A stretch of 64,000 bases of DNA from Pseudomonas sp. IAC-BECa141 (GCF_020544405.1 NZ_CP065410.1:4464001-4528000), one strand, 5' to 3'; counted from the stretch's first letter, positions 25,352 through 32,715 are shown. The notes: generated from the sequence alone by a model not told the origin. Numbers and translations are program-made.

Positions 25352-26061
25352 TTCGATTCTCCGAATTGCAGGTGCAGACGAAAATGCACCGGGTCGAGCA
25401 GGCTTTCGACCTGTTCCATGAAACGGTTCTGCCGGTCGTAGGTGGTGCGCAATGCCTTGAGGAACACCGTGCCTTCCGGACGACCGAGCAGTTCGGCGTC
25501 CACCGCGTTGAGCGGTTCGGCGCCGATCCATTGATCGCCGCGCTCGCCGATATAGCCGTAAGCGGCCAGGGTGATGGTCAGGGAATTGTCGATCAGGCCG
25601 ACCCGCGGCAAGCTTTCCAGGCCTCCGGAGGCGGGCATCAGAGAGCGTTCAAGGGACACCGCCGTGCCATCGTTGGAACGGCGGCGACGTTCGAGAAGAA
25701 TGAATTGATCGGAGCCGAAACGCGCAAGCAGATCCGCGCGAGTCACGGCTTCCAGACGCAACACGTCGGTATTGATCATCGCCCCGCTGTCGGCCAGGGC
25801 CTGGGCCCAGCCGCTGCGCTGATCGAGCACCATCCCGTCAAATGTGACGATCGAGCCGACCCCGCTTTGCGTGGCGATGTAATTGCGCCGCTTCAATTCG
25901 GCCAGCGCTTCGCGCAACGTGCCTCGGCTGACGTTGAATTCCTGAGCCAACTGATGCTCGCCAGGCAACAGAAAGCCGTCCTCCATGAGGCCGCTTTCGA
26001 TGCGTCGGACGAGTTCGTCGACCACCCGTTGTTTCTTGTCAAATCGTACCTGTCTAATCAT
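25348..26061 (-). CDS. GntR/UTRA-family transcriptional regulator (YegW-like)
   Basis: A 237-residue regulator with an N-terminal GntR winged helix (residues 5-75, 'GFLLPGEHQLAQEFNVSRGT') and a C-terminal UTRA ligand-binding domain ('LERSLMPASGGLESLPRVG', 'EPLNAVDAELLGRPEGTVFL'). UTRA domains bind sugar phosphates or small acids. It heads and probably represses the yeg-like operon, as YegW is paired with yegTUV in E. coli. The ATG at 26061 is preferred over a TTG two codons upstream. A 34-bp dyad (26039-26072) overlaps the start codon. Confidence 0.88.
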   Translation of the reverse strand: MIRQVRFDKKQRVVDELVRRIESGLMEDGFLLPGEHQLAQEFNVSRGTLREALAELKRRNYIATQSGVGSIVTFDGMVLDQRSGWAQALADSGAMINTDVLRLEAVTRADLLARFGSDQFILLERRRRSNDGTAVSLERSLMPASGGLESLPRVGLIDNSLTITLAAYGYIGERGDQWIGAEPLNAVDAELLGRPEGTVFLKALRTTYDRQNRFMEQVESLLDPVHFRLHLQFGESK

Positions 26062-26072
26062 GTACAAATTGA
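26039..26072. promoter_or_regulatory. Dyad over the GntR/UTRA start codon
   Basis: TCAAATCGTAC (26039-26049) and GTACAAATTGA (26062-26072) are inverted repeats with 9 of 11 matches around a 12-bp centre. Overlap with the start codon would suit autorepression. Part of it is coding, so chance symmetry is possible. Confidence 0.4.
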
Positions 26073-26144
26073 TAACCGAAACAAGACAGGACGAGCAAGG
26101 AGTATTTATCCGGGAGTGACGGAAGGTTCGTTAGAAAAGGTGAA

Positions 26145-26236
26145 CTGTGGGAGCTGGCTTGCTCGCGATAAGGCCTGCGCATCCGACATCAACGTGCCGG
26201 ATCTACCGCTATCGCGAGCAAGTTCGCTCCCCACAG
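26145..26236. repeat. REP doublet after araH
   Basis: CTGTGGGAGCTGGCTTGCTC (26145-26164, arm to 26170) and the inverted arm 26210-26236 (ATCGCGAGCAAGTTCGCTCC from 26211) flank about 40 bp. It lies between the araH stop and the yeg-like operon. Confidence 0.85.
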
Positions 26237-26247
26237 GGTATTGCGGA

Positions 26248-27219
26248 TTACCGTTGCTTGAGTCGGTCGATAACCACAGCCAACAGCAGAATCGAACCCC
26301 GAATCACATACTGATAAAACGTGTCGATATTCTTCAGGTTCATCGCATTCTCGATAATCGCCAGAATCAACACCCCGGCAATCACATGCCGGATCATCCC
26401 GATCCCGCCGCTCAACGAAACCCCGCCCAGCACGCAAGCCGAAATCACCGTCAGCTCGAAACCCTGCCCGATCATCGGTTGCCCGGACGTCATCCGCGAC
26501 GCCAGAATCACCCCCGCCAGCGCACCGATTACACCATGCACCGCGAAGATGATGATCTTCGTGCGATCAACATTCACCCCCGCCAGCAGAGCCGCTTCCT
26601 GGTTGCCACCGATGGCCATGGTGTTGCGCCCGTAGGTCGTGTAGTTCAGCAACCAGCCGAAAAACAGGAAGCAGACAATGGTGATCAGGATCGGCACCGG
26701 CACGCCGAACAACTGGCCGTTACCGAACACGAAGAACGATTCCTGGGACACCCCCACCGCTTTGCCATTGGCAAAAATGTAAGCCAGGCCACGGACGATC
26801 TGCATGGTCGCCAGCGTCGTGATCAGCGCATTGACCCGCAACTTGGCGATCACAATGCCGTTGATCAAGCCGACGATCAGGCCCATCACCAGCGCGGCGC
26901 TGACGCCGAGGAACACGCTGTTGGTATCGCGCATCACCACCGCCGCAACCACCCCGGCGCAGGCAATCACCGAGCCTACCGACAAGTCGAAATGCCCCGA
27001 CGCCAGGCAGTACAACATGGTGCATGCCGCGATGCCGGTGGTGGAAATCGCCAGGCCCAGGCCACGCATGTTCAGCGGCGAGAGGAAGTTGTCGATCAGC
27101 AAAGTGCAGGCGAGAAAAATCCCCACCGCCGCCAGCAACATGACCCAGTCATCGAGGAAGCGCCGCATATCCAGAGGTTTGCGCGCGGTCGGCAGGGTTT
27201 CGTTTTGGGTTGTCATCAT
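26248..27219 (-). CDS. araH: L-arabinose/galactose ABC transporter permease
   Basis: A 323-residue inner-membrane permease of the ribose/arabinose ABC class with 8-10 hydrophobic helices and the conserved 'GLGLAISTTGIAACTMLYCLASGHFDLSVG' region (about residues 55-85) and 'VISACVLGGVSLSGG'. It forms the channel for AraF-delivered pentose or galactose. The second ATG of the pair at 27219 is preceded by AGAGG; a GTG two codons upstream is less likely. It is the last gene of araFGH, 9 nt after araG. Confidence 0.9.
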   Translation of the reverse strand: MMTTQNETLPTARKPLDMRRFLDDWVMLLAAVGIFLACTLLIDNFLSPLNMRGLGLAISTTGIAACTMLYCLASGHFDLSVGSVIACAGVVAAVVMRDTNSVFLGVSAALVMGLIVGLINGIVIAKLRVNALITTLATMQIVRGLAYIFANGKAVGVSQESFFVFGNGQLFGVPVPILITIVCFLFFGWLLNYTTYGRNTMAIGGNQEAALLAGVNVDRTKIIIFAVHGVIGALAGVILASRMTSGQPMIGQGFELTVISACVLGGVSLSGGIGMIRHVIAGVLILAIIENAMNLKNIDTFYQYVIRGSILLLAVVIDRLKQR

Positions 27220-27228
27220 AGTCACCTC

Positions 27229-28773
27229 TCAGTTCGCCACGCCGTCAGCGCGGTGGCGCGGCAAAGCCAGTTGCAGCAGGTTGGATTCGTTGGCCTGGTC
27301 GCGGCTGACTTCGCCACGCAGGGCGCCCTCGCACAGCACCAGAATGCGGTCGGAAATGCCCATCACTTCCATCAGATCGCTGGACACCACGATTACCGAA
27401 ATACCATCGGCGGCCAGGTTATGGATGATCTGGTAGATCTCGGCCTTGGCGCCGATGTCGATGCCCCGGGTCGGCTCGTCGAGCAGCAGGACTTTCATCG
27501 GCATCGACAGCCAGCGGCCGAGAATCGCCTTCTGCTGATTGCCGCCGGACAGGAACTTGATCTGTTGCCCGGCGTGGGGCGTTTTCACTTTCAGGGCCTT
27601 GATCTGTTTGTCGGCGTTGCCCTTTTCCCAGATCCCGCGCAGCAGGCAACCGAGCCCGGAGTTCGCGCCGCGCGCGCTGATGTTGATGTTTTCGGCGACG
27701 CTCGCCAGCGGAATGATGCCTTCCTTCTTGCGGTCCTCCGGGCACAGCAGAATCCCGGCGGCGATCGCATCGCGAGGCGACCGCAGCTTCAGTTCATGGC
27801 CGCGCAATTCCAGGCGTCCGGCGGTGTTTCGCTCCAGACCGCTGAGCAGCCGGAACAACTCGGTGCGCCCTGCCCCGACCAGCCCGAACAGGCCCAGAAT
27901 CTCGCCTTTGTGCGCATCGAAACTGATCGGCTCCCGCAGGCCCGGGCCGAGCAAACCATCGACTCTCAGCGCCACGGCACCGCGCGGGCGGCCGCGATAA
28001 TCGTAGATGTCCTGAATGTCGCGCCCGACCATGCAGGTCACCAGTTGATCGTGGGTCAGCTGGCTCATGTCGTCGAAAGTGCGCACGTAGCGACCGTCCT
28101 TGAACACCGTCACCGCGTCGCAGATACGGAACACTTCCTCCATGCGATGGGAGACGTAGAGCACCACTTTGCCCTCGTCGCGCAGTCGGCCGATGATCGC
28201 CATCAAGCGGTCGATTTCCCGCGCCGAGAGACTGCTGGTCGGTTCGTCGAAAGCAATCACATGGGCGCCACGGGACAGTGCCTTGGCGATTTCGACCAGT
28301 TGTCGCTGGCCGAGGGACAGGCGTCCGACCTTGGTCTGCGGGTCGATTTCATCGGCCAGACCCTTGAGACAAGCCAAGGCCTGCTGACGCAGCGCGCCGC
28401 GATTGATCAAGCCGAAACTGGCCGGCAGATGACCGAGGAACAGGTTCTCGGCCACGGTCATTTCCGGCACCAGATGCAGCTCCTGGTGAATCACCGCCAC
28501 GCCGCTGCCGATGCTGTCGGCAGTGCACTTGAAGGCCATCGTCCGCTCGCCGATCTGCAACTCGCCGCTGCTCGGGATGTAGGCGCCGCCGAGGATTTTC
28601 AGCAGGGTCGATTTGCCGGCGCCGTTCTCGCCCATCAGGGCGTGAACCTGCCCCGGGTGCGCGACGAAACTGATGCCGTCCAGCGCCTTCACGCCCGGAA
28701 AGGTCTTGCCGATCCCGTTGAAACGCAGGCTGCCACTGGCGCTGTGTTCTTGTGTCTGTACTTGCGCGTGCAT
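27229..28773 (-). CDS. araG: L-arabinose/galactose ABC transporter ATPase (two ABC domains)
   Basis: A 514-residue fused double ATPase. The first domain has Walker A GENGAGKST, signature LSLGQRQLVEIAKAL and Walker B VIAFDEPTS; the second has the degenerate loop GLVGAGRTEL, signature FLSGGNQQKAILGRWL and Walker B VLLLDEPTRGID. This is the standard pattern of AraG/RbsA/MglA. It powers import with AraF and AraH. It follows araF by 56 nt. Confidence 0.95.
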   Translation of the reverse strand: MHAQVQTQEHSASGSLRFNGIGKTFPGVKALDGISFVAHPGQVHALMGENGAGKSTLLKILGGAYIPSSGELQIGERTMAFKCTADSIGSGVAVIHQELHLVPEMTVAENLFLGHLPASFGLINRGALRQQALACLKGLADEIDPQTKVGRLSLGQRQLVEIAKALSRGAHVIAFDEPTSSLSAREIDRLMAIIGRLRDEGKVVLYVSHRMEEVFRICDAVTVFKDGRYVRTFDDMSQLTHDQLVTCMVGRDIQDIYDYRGRPRGAVALRVDGLLGPGLREPISFDAHKGEILGLFGLVGAGRTELFRLLSGLERNTAGRLELRGHELKLRSPRDAIAAGILLCPEDRKKEGIIPLASVAENINISARGANSGLGCLLRGIWEKGNADKQIKALKVKTPHAGQQIKFLSGGNQQKAILGRWLSMPMKVLLLDEPTRGIDIGAKAEIYQIIHNLAADGISVIVVSSDLMEVMGISDRILVLCEGALRGEVSRDQANESNLLQLALPRHRADGVAN

Positions 28774-28829
28774 TTAAGCCACCTCATCACACCGTTCAAG
28801 CGGCCCGGCTGCCCGGGCCGCCGCTGCCG

Positions 28830-29834
28830 TCAGTTCCACAGGCCGATCTTCTCCAGCTCCTGCTTGAAGTTGTCGCGGGTGATCAGAGTGACGTCGTCCA
28901 TCGCGGTGTACTTCGGTGGTTCCTTGCCGGTGGTGACCCACTCAAACATCATCTCGGCAGTCTTGTAGCCTTCGATGTGCGGGCTCGGCAGCATCGAACC
29001 GTAGAAGCCGCTGTTGGGCTTTTTCAGCTCGCCGATGGCGTCGGTGCCGTTGATGCCGATACCGATCACGTTGGCGGCGGCAAACCCGGCGGCTTCGGTG
29101 GCGCGCACGCCGCCCAGCACGGTGTTGTCGTTCATACCGCCGATGATCAGGTTCTTCGCCGCGCTCGGCAGCTTGACCAGCGCCGAGTTGGTGGCGTCCA
29201 TGCTGCCCGGTACGTCGAGGGTTTTCAGGGCGGCGGTCAGGATGTGCTCTTTCGGCAAGCCGGCGTCTTCGAGCGCTTTCATCGAACCGTCGGTGCGTTT
29301 CTTGCCGGTGTCGAGTTCGTTGTAGGTGTTGACCACCGCGTAGGTGTCCTTCCAGTCCCAGTTACGCTTTTTCGCCTCGGCGGCCATGGCAGCGCCCTGC
29401 TTCTGGCCGACTTCGAACGCGGCCATGCCGAGGTACGGCACGTCTTCCATGAACTTGCCATTGGCGTCGACAAAACGGTCGTCGACGGCAATGACTTTCA
29501 GATCATTGAGCTTGGCCTTCGCCATGATCGCAGGGCCGAGGGACACGTCCGGCGGGCAGATGACGAAGCCCTTGGCGCCGTTGGCCGCAAGGCTGTCGAT
29601 GGCCGAGAGGGTTTTCTCGCCGTCCGGCACGGCGATCTTGATCAGCTCGAAGCCTTTGTCCTTGGCAGCTTTCTCGGCGAAGGCCCATTCAGTCTGGAAC
29701 CATGGCTCTTCGGCCTGCTTGACCAGGAAACCGATTTTCACAGGGTCAGCGGCCAGCAGCGAACTGCTCAGGCTGAACGCAGTAACCGCCAGCGCGGTAC
29801 TGCAAAGGGTACGAATCCCGAAACGACGTTTCAT
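28830..29834 (-). CDS. araF: Periplasmic arabinose/galactose-binding protein
   Basis: A 334-residue periplasmic sugar-binding protein with a signal peptide (residues 1-29, cleavage near LLAADP). It aligns with E. coli AraF rather than with ribose or xylose proteins: 'KIGFLVKQAEEPWFQTEW', 'IAVPDGEKTLSAIDSLAANGAKGFVICPPD', 'VNTYNELDTGKKRTDG' and 'GMNDNTVLGGVRATEAAG' cover the usual ligand contacts (quoted regions are residues 30-330 in order). AraF binds L-arabinose and D-galactose. It heads araFGH; its promoter region carries AATCATCATACGAT, also found at the gntR promoter. Confidence 0.92.
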   Translation of the reverse strand: MKRRFGIRTLCSTALAVTAFSLSSSLLAADPVKIGFLVKQAEEPWFQTEWAFAEKAAKDKGFELIKIAVPDGEKTLSAIDSLAANGAKGFVICPPDVSLGPAIMAKAKLNDLKVIAVDDRFVDANGKFMEDVPYLGMAAFEVGQKQGAAMAAEAKKRNWDWKDTYAVVNTYNELDTGKKRTDGSMKALEDAGLPKEHILTAALKTLDVPGSMDATNSALVKLPSAAKNLIIGGMNDNTVLGGVRATEAAGFAAANVIGIGINGTDAIGELKKPNSGFYGSMLPSPHIEGYKTAEMMFEWVTTGKEPPKYTAMDDVTLITRDNFKQELEKIGLWN

Positions 29835-29923
29835 AAGCAGACTCCTTGTTATTTTTCTTGAGCGTTATTTGAAAAGCGTTACAGCGGTCGAAGCGTTTGC
29901 CGCAAATCATGACGACAATAGTC

Positions 29924-29940
29924 ATATCGTATGATGATTG
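29924..29940. promoter_or_regulatory. Shared operator upstream of araF
   Basis: On the minus strand AATCATCATACGAT, centred on the near-palindrome ATCATACGAT (29926-29935). The identical 14 bases occur at 32721-32734 in the gntR promoter. The GntR domain of the fusion protein is the likely binder, giving control of uptake and of itself. Confidence 0.65.
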
Positions 29941-29971
29941 GATTTCAGGCAGACGTTCCCGCCTGAAATCC
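29940..29971. terminator. Perfect hairpin after the SDR gene
   Basis: GGATTTCAGGC (29940-29950) and GCCTGAAATCC (29961-29971) form an 11-bp stem with a 10-nt loop. The T run (TTTTTC) follows only on the plus strand; on the minus strand, where the SDR gene is read, no T run is present. It may protect the 3' end or weaken readthrough into araF. Confidence 0.5.
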
Positions 29972-29977
29972 GCTTTT

Positions 29978-30796
29978 TCAGTCGTGGTACATCACCGAGC
30001 GACCACCATCGATGGTGATGCACGAGGCGTTGATGAACGGCGCTTCGTCGCTGGCCAGGAACACGGCGGTCATCGCCACTTCAATCGGCTGACCGATGCG
30101 TTTCGGTGGATGCAGATCAAAGGCGCGCTGGCGTTCGGCGTGCGGATCGGCGAAACCGTTCCAGTAATCGACGTTGAGCTGGGTCTCGATGTAGCCAGGG
30201 GCAATGGCGTTGACGCGAATGCCCTTCGGCGCGTACTCGATGCCCAACGCGCGGGTCAGTCCGAGCAAGCCGTGCTTGGCCACCGGGTACGGGAAGCAGC
30301 CGGGAATGATATTCGTGGAATGGGTCGAGGCAATATTGATGATGCTGCCGATGCCTTGCTCGATCATCTGCGGCAGCACGGCCTTGCAGCCATACCAGGC
30401 GCCGTCGAGGTCGATGGCGAAACAGCGTTTCCAGTCTTCTTCGGTCATCTCCAGCGGATCGCGGAACACGTTGACCCCGGCGCAGTTGACCAGCACGTCG
30501 ATACGACCGTGCAGTTCGATGGCCAGTCTGGCCATGGCGTGCAGATCCTCCTGACGCGATACGTCGGCCTTGATCGCTTGCACATCGGCGCCCTGCTCGC
30601 GCCAGTGTGCGGCGACTTTCTCGACCTTTTCAGCCTGGATATCGCTGATCACCAGTTTGGCCTGCTGGGAGGCGAAGGTTGCGACGATCGCTTCGCCGAT
30701 GCCTTGGGCGGCGCCGGTCAGCAACACAACCTTGTTTTTCAGGCGCTCACCTTTCGGCGGCTCGGGCACTGGTGGCAGGGACAGAGGTTCAGCCAT
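29978..30796 (-). CDS. SDR-family sugar 1-dehydrogenase (galactose/arabinose type)
   Basis: A 272-residue short-chain dehydrogenase with the nucleotide motif TGAAQGIG (residues 27-34), NCAG, catalytic Ser in INIASTHS and YPVAK. Beside araFGH and a sugar lactonase, it most likely oxidises D-galactose (or L-arabinose) to the lactone, the first step of the De Ley-Doudoroff route. Its promoter copies that of the galactonate operon. AGGAG lies 9 nt before the ATG. It follows a 50-codon leader ORF whose stop is 3 nt upstream, and an unusual structured leader. Confidence 0.85.
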   Translation of the reverse strand: MAEPLSLPPVPEPPKGERLKNKVVLLTGAAQGIGEAIVATFASQQAKLVISDIQAEKVEKVAAHWREQGADVQAIKADVSRQEDLHAMARLAIELHGRIDVLVNCAGVNVFRDPLEMTEEDWKRCFAIDLDGAWYGCKAVLPQMIEQGIGSIINIASTHSTNIIPGCFPYPVAKHGLLGLTRALGIEYAPKGIRVNAIAPGYIETQLNVDYWNGFADPHAERQRAFDLHPPKRIGQPIEVAMTAVFLASDEAPFINASCITIDGGRSVMYHD

Positions 30797-30799
30797 GAA

Positions 30800-30952
30800 T
30801 CAGGACTCCTGTTCGAAAGCATAAAAAAACCGGGCATCTGACGATGTCCGGTCTGGAAGGCTTCTGGAACAAAACAGGCGAGCGCACGCCGCGGAACCGG
30901 AACGGCCCGAAGCGCTGACTCCGCTGTGGAGTGCGATGGAAATTCGCTGCAT
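30800..30952 (-). CDS. Putative 50-codon leader ORF of the SDR gene
   Basis: ATG at 30952 with AGGTGA 5 nt upstream, in a leader (AACAAAACAGGTGAAG) that in the dgo operon starts the dgoK gene. The frame runs 50 codons with no resemblance to known proteins and ends in TGA 3 nt before the SDR ATG. The intrinsic terminator at 30829-30852 lies inside its last third. A ribosome translating it would hold the terminator open, so it looks like a regulatory leader peptide. Whether it is translated is untested. Confidence 0.5.
   Translation of the reverse strand: MQRISIALHSGVSASGRSGSAACARLFCSRSLPDRTSSDARFFYAFEQES
30823..30852 (-). terminator. Intrinsic terminator inside the SDR leader
   Basis: Stem ACCGGGCATC (30829-30838) with GATGTCCGGT (30843-30852), TGAC loop, then a run of seven T on the minus strand (30829-30823). 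It lies between the promoter at 31007-31036 and the SDR start, within the leader ORF. Confidence 0.8.
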
Positions 30953-30971
30953 CACTTCACCTGTTTTGTTC
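30858..30971 (-). promoter_or_regulatory. Leader helix that can hide the leader-ORF ribosome site
   Basis: The mRNA bases from 30971 to 30958 (GAACAAAACAGGTG, containing the Shine-Dalgarno) can pair over 14 positions, with one G-U, with 30880-30867 downstream. A smaller hairpin ACTCC-N5-GGAGT (30918-30932) lies in the loop. With the downstream terminator this gives an attenuator-like layout. Confidence 0.55.
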
Positions 30972-31006
30972 TTTTTAAGTGTGAGTGCGTGTTACTGCTG
31001 GAGCCG

Positions 31007-31036
31007 ACTATAAACCCGACCGCCAAATAATCTCAA
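31007..31036 (-). promoter_or_regulatory. Promoter of the SDR gene
   Basis: TTGAGA (31036-31031), 18-bp spacer, TATAGT (31012-31007) on the minus strand, the same hexamers and spacing as the dgo promoter. Start predicted near 31000, leaving a leader of about 200 nt. Confidence 0.75.
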
Positions 31037-31050
31037 TATATAATTTTGCG

Positions 31051-31065
31051 TCCCATATTTTGGGA
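31051..31065. promoter_or_regulatory. Palindromic operator upstream of the SDR promoter
   Basis: TCCCATATTTTGGGA (TCCCA-N5-TGGGA), 14 bp upstream of the -35 as in the dgo promoter. It begins right after the stop codon of the lactonase gene at 31067. Confidence 0.7.
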
Positions 31066-31066
31066 T

Positions 31067-32683
31067 TTAACTGGCAAATCGCGTACACAGCTTTCCGGCA
31101 ACATCCACCTGCAGCGACAGCACGGCACCGTCCAGCGGATGGTTCAGCGGACTTTTGGCGCTGGTGATGTAAAGGGTTTTCAGGTCTGCGCCGCCGAATA
31201 CGCAACTGGTCGGGCGACTGATCGGCAGGTCGATCTTGCGGTCGATGTGCCCATCCGGCGTCAAACGCAGCAGGCAACTGCCGTCCCAGCGGGCGTTCCA
31301 CACGTAGCCTTCGGCGTCCATCGCCGAACCGTCCGGGCCACCGTGCTGATCGGCGCTGTACCAAGGCTGAGCAGTGTCGAGGTTGCCGTCGGTGTGAATG
31401 AAATAGCGGTACAACGTGCTGTCGAGGCTGTCGCCGAATAGCAGCGTGGTGCCGTCGTCACTCCAGAGCAGCGTGTTGGGAATGCCCAGGTTGCGCAGCA
31501 ATGGCGTGACCCTTTTATCCGGATCAATCCGGAACAGCCCGCCGGAACGTCGAGTGATCGGCAGATCCTCGCCCCGTTCGCCGATGTTGTTTTGCATAGT
31601 GCCGAGCCACAAGCGGCCCTGGCCATCGCAACGTGCTTCGTTGGCGCGGTTGCCCGGTTGCGGATCGGCGACGCAGAACAGCGTCAGTCGCGGCTCAAGT
31701 CCGGGGGAATCCAGATCGAGCCGGTAGACGCCGCTGCTCAGGGTCACCAGTGCGTCGCCGCTGGCGCAGGGAATGAACGCCGAAACGTGCTCCGGCATCT
31801 GCCAGATCTGCACGTTCTGCCCGATCAGCCGCAGCGCCTGCTTGCCGGCAATGTCGACCCAATACAGCGCCTGGGTCGGTGCGTCCCAGAACGGTCCCTC
31901 GCCCAGTTGCGCCCGATGCTCTGTCACCGCAGTCCACGTCATGCAACCTCCTGTCTTGTTGTTTTTGTCAGCTGGCTTTTTGTCGGCCATTACCTGCGGG
32001 TAAAACCGCTTGATGGCCAGGTCGGCATTGTCGATCAGGGTCATGCAGGCCCATACACCGCGCGCGGCATCCCGGGCGGCGATGGCGTCGGCCATGTCTT
32101 TATGGATGGGCAGAGTGCGGCGCAATTCATCGGGGTCGGCCGCAGAAACTTCGAAGGACACCGCGAGCAACGCGCCGAGGGCCGGCACCATCTGCTCGAT
32201 GAATTGATTGTGGCTGGCAGCGAGAATGCATTCGTGGAAGAACTGGTCGGCGCGGTTGTAATCGATGCCGCTGTCCACCGCCCGCTCCAGCGCGTTGTAG
32301 GCCTGCCGCACGGCTTGCACCTGTTCGACGGTCGCCCGCTCACAGGCCCAGCGCACCGCCATCGGCTCGATGGTGCGGCGCAGGTCGAGCAAGTCATCGA
32401 CAAAGTTTTCCGGCAGGCCGCTGCGTGACAGCCAGCCGACGACTTGCGGATCGAACAGGTTCCAGCGCTTGATCGGCAGCACTCGCGTGCCGACTTTCGG
32501 CCCGACTTCCAGCATCCCTTTTGCGACGAGGGTCTTGATGGCTTCGCGGATCACGGTGCGGCTGACCCCGAGCTGCTCGCCCAGATCGGCCTCGACCTTG
32601 ATCGCCTGCCCCGGTTTGACCTGGCCGGCGGCAATCCAGGCGCCCAGCCAGTCAACCGTTGATGCGTGAAAACTGCTCGACAT
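31067..32683 (-). CDS. Fused GntR (FadR/DgoR-type) regulator and SMP-30 sugar lactonase
   Basis: One open frame of 538 codons. Residues 1-240 are a GntR/FCD regulator (winged helix 'VKPGQAIKVEADLGEQLGVSR', helical FCD domain to 'ADLAIKRFYPQVMADKK'); residues from about 248 on are a complete 291-residue SMP-30/regucalcin lactonase ('AQLGEGPFWDAP', 'NEARCDGQGRLWLGTM', 'PNTLLWSDDG', 'DAEGYVWNARWDG' with metal ligands). The lactonase half has its own AGGAGGT and ATG at 31942, and the linker TDKNNKTGGC-like region has no fold, so these look like two genes joined by loss of a stop. Adding one A to the A5 run at 31977-31981 would restore a stop (KKAS*). The lactonase would open galactono- or arabinonolactone. 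The ATG at 32683 is chosen over a GTG two codons upstream. Confidence 0.85.
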   Translation of the reverse strand: MSSSFHASTVDWLGAWIAAGQVKPGQAIKVEADLGEQLGVSRTVIREAIKTLVAKGMLEVGPKVGTRVLPIKRWNLFDPQVVGWLSRSGLPENFVDDLLDLRRTIEPMAVRWACERATVEQVQAVRQAYNALERAVDSGIDYNRADQFFHECILAASHNQFIEQMVPALGALLAVSFEVSAADPDELRRTLPIHKDMADAIAARDAARGVWACMTLIDNADLAIKRFYPQVMADKKPADKNNKTGGCMTWTAVTEHRAQLGEGPFWDAPTQALYWVDIAGKQALRLIGQNVQIWQMPEHVSAFIPCASGDALVTLSSGVYRLDLDSPGLEPRLTLFCVADPQPGNRANEARCDGQGRLWLGTMQNNIGERGEDLPITRRSGGLFRIDPDKRVTPLLRNLGIPNTLLWSDDGTTLLFGDSLDSTLYRYFIHTDGNLDTAQPWYSADQHGGPDGSAMDAEGYVWNARWDGSCLLRLTPDGHIDRKIDLPISRPTSCVFGGADLKTLYITSAKSPLNHPLDGAVLSLQVDVAGKLCTRFAS

Positions 32684-32715
32684 GGACACCCCGAAGCCGT
32701 TCGCTGTGGGTGCCT

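Noticed and set aside
27220..27225. GTG start of araH two codons upstream
   Set aside because: AGAGG is better placed for the ATG at 27219.
25366..28968. Open frame of 1200 codons on the plus strand
   Set aside because: It runs antisense through GntR, a REP doublet, araH and araG, all with clear families; composition is typical of an antisense shadow.
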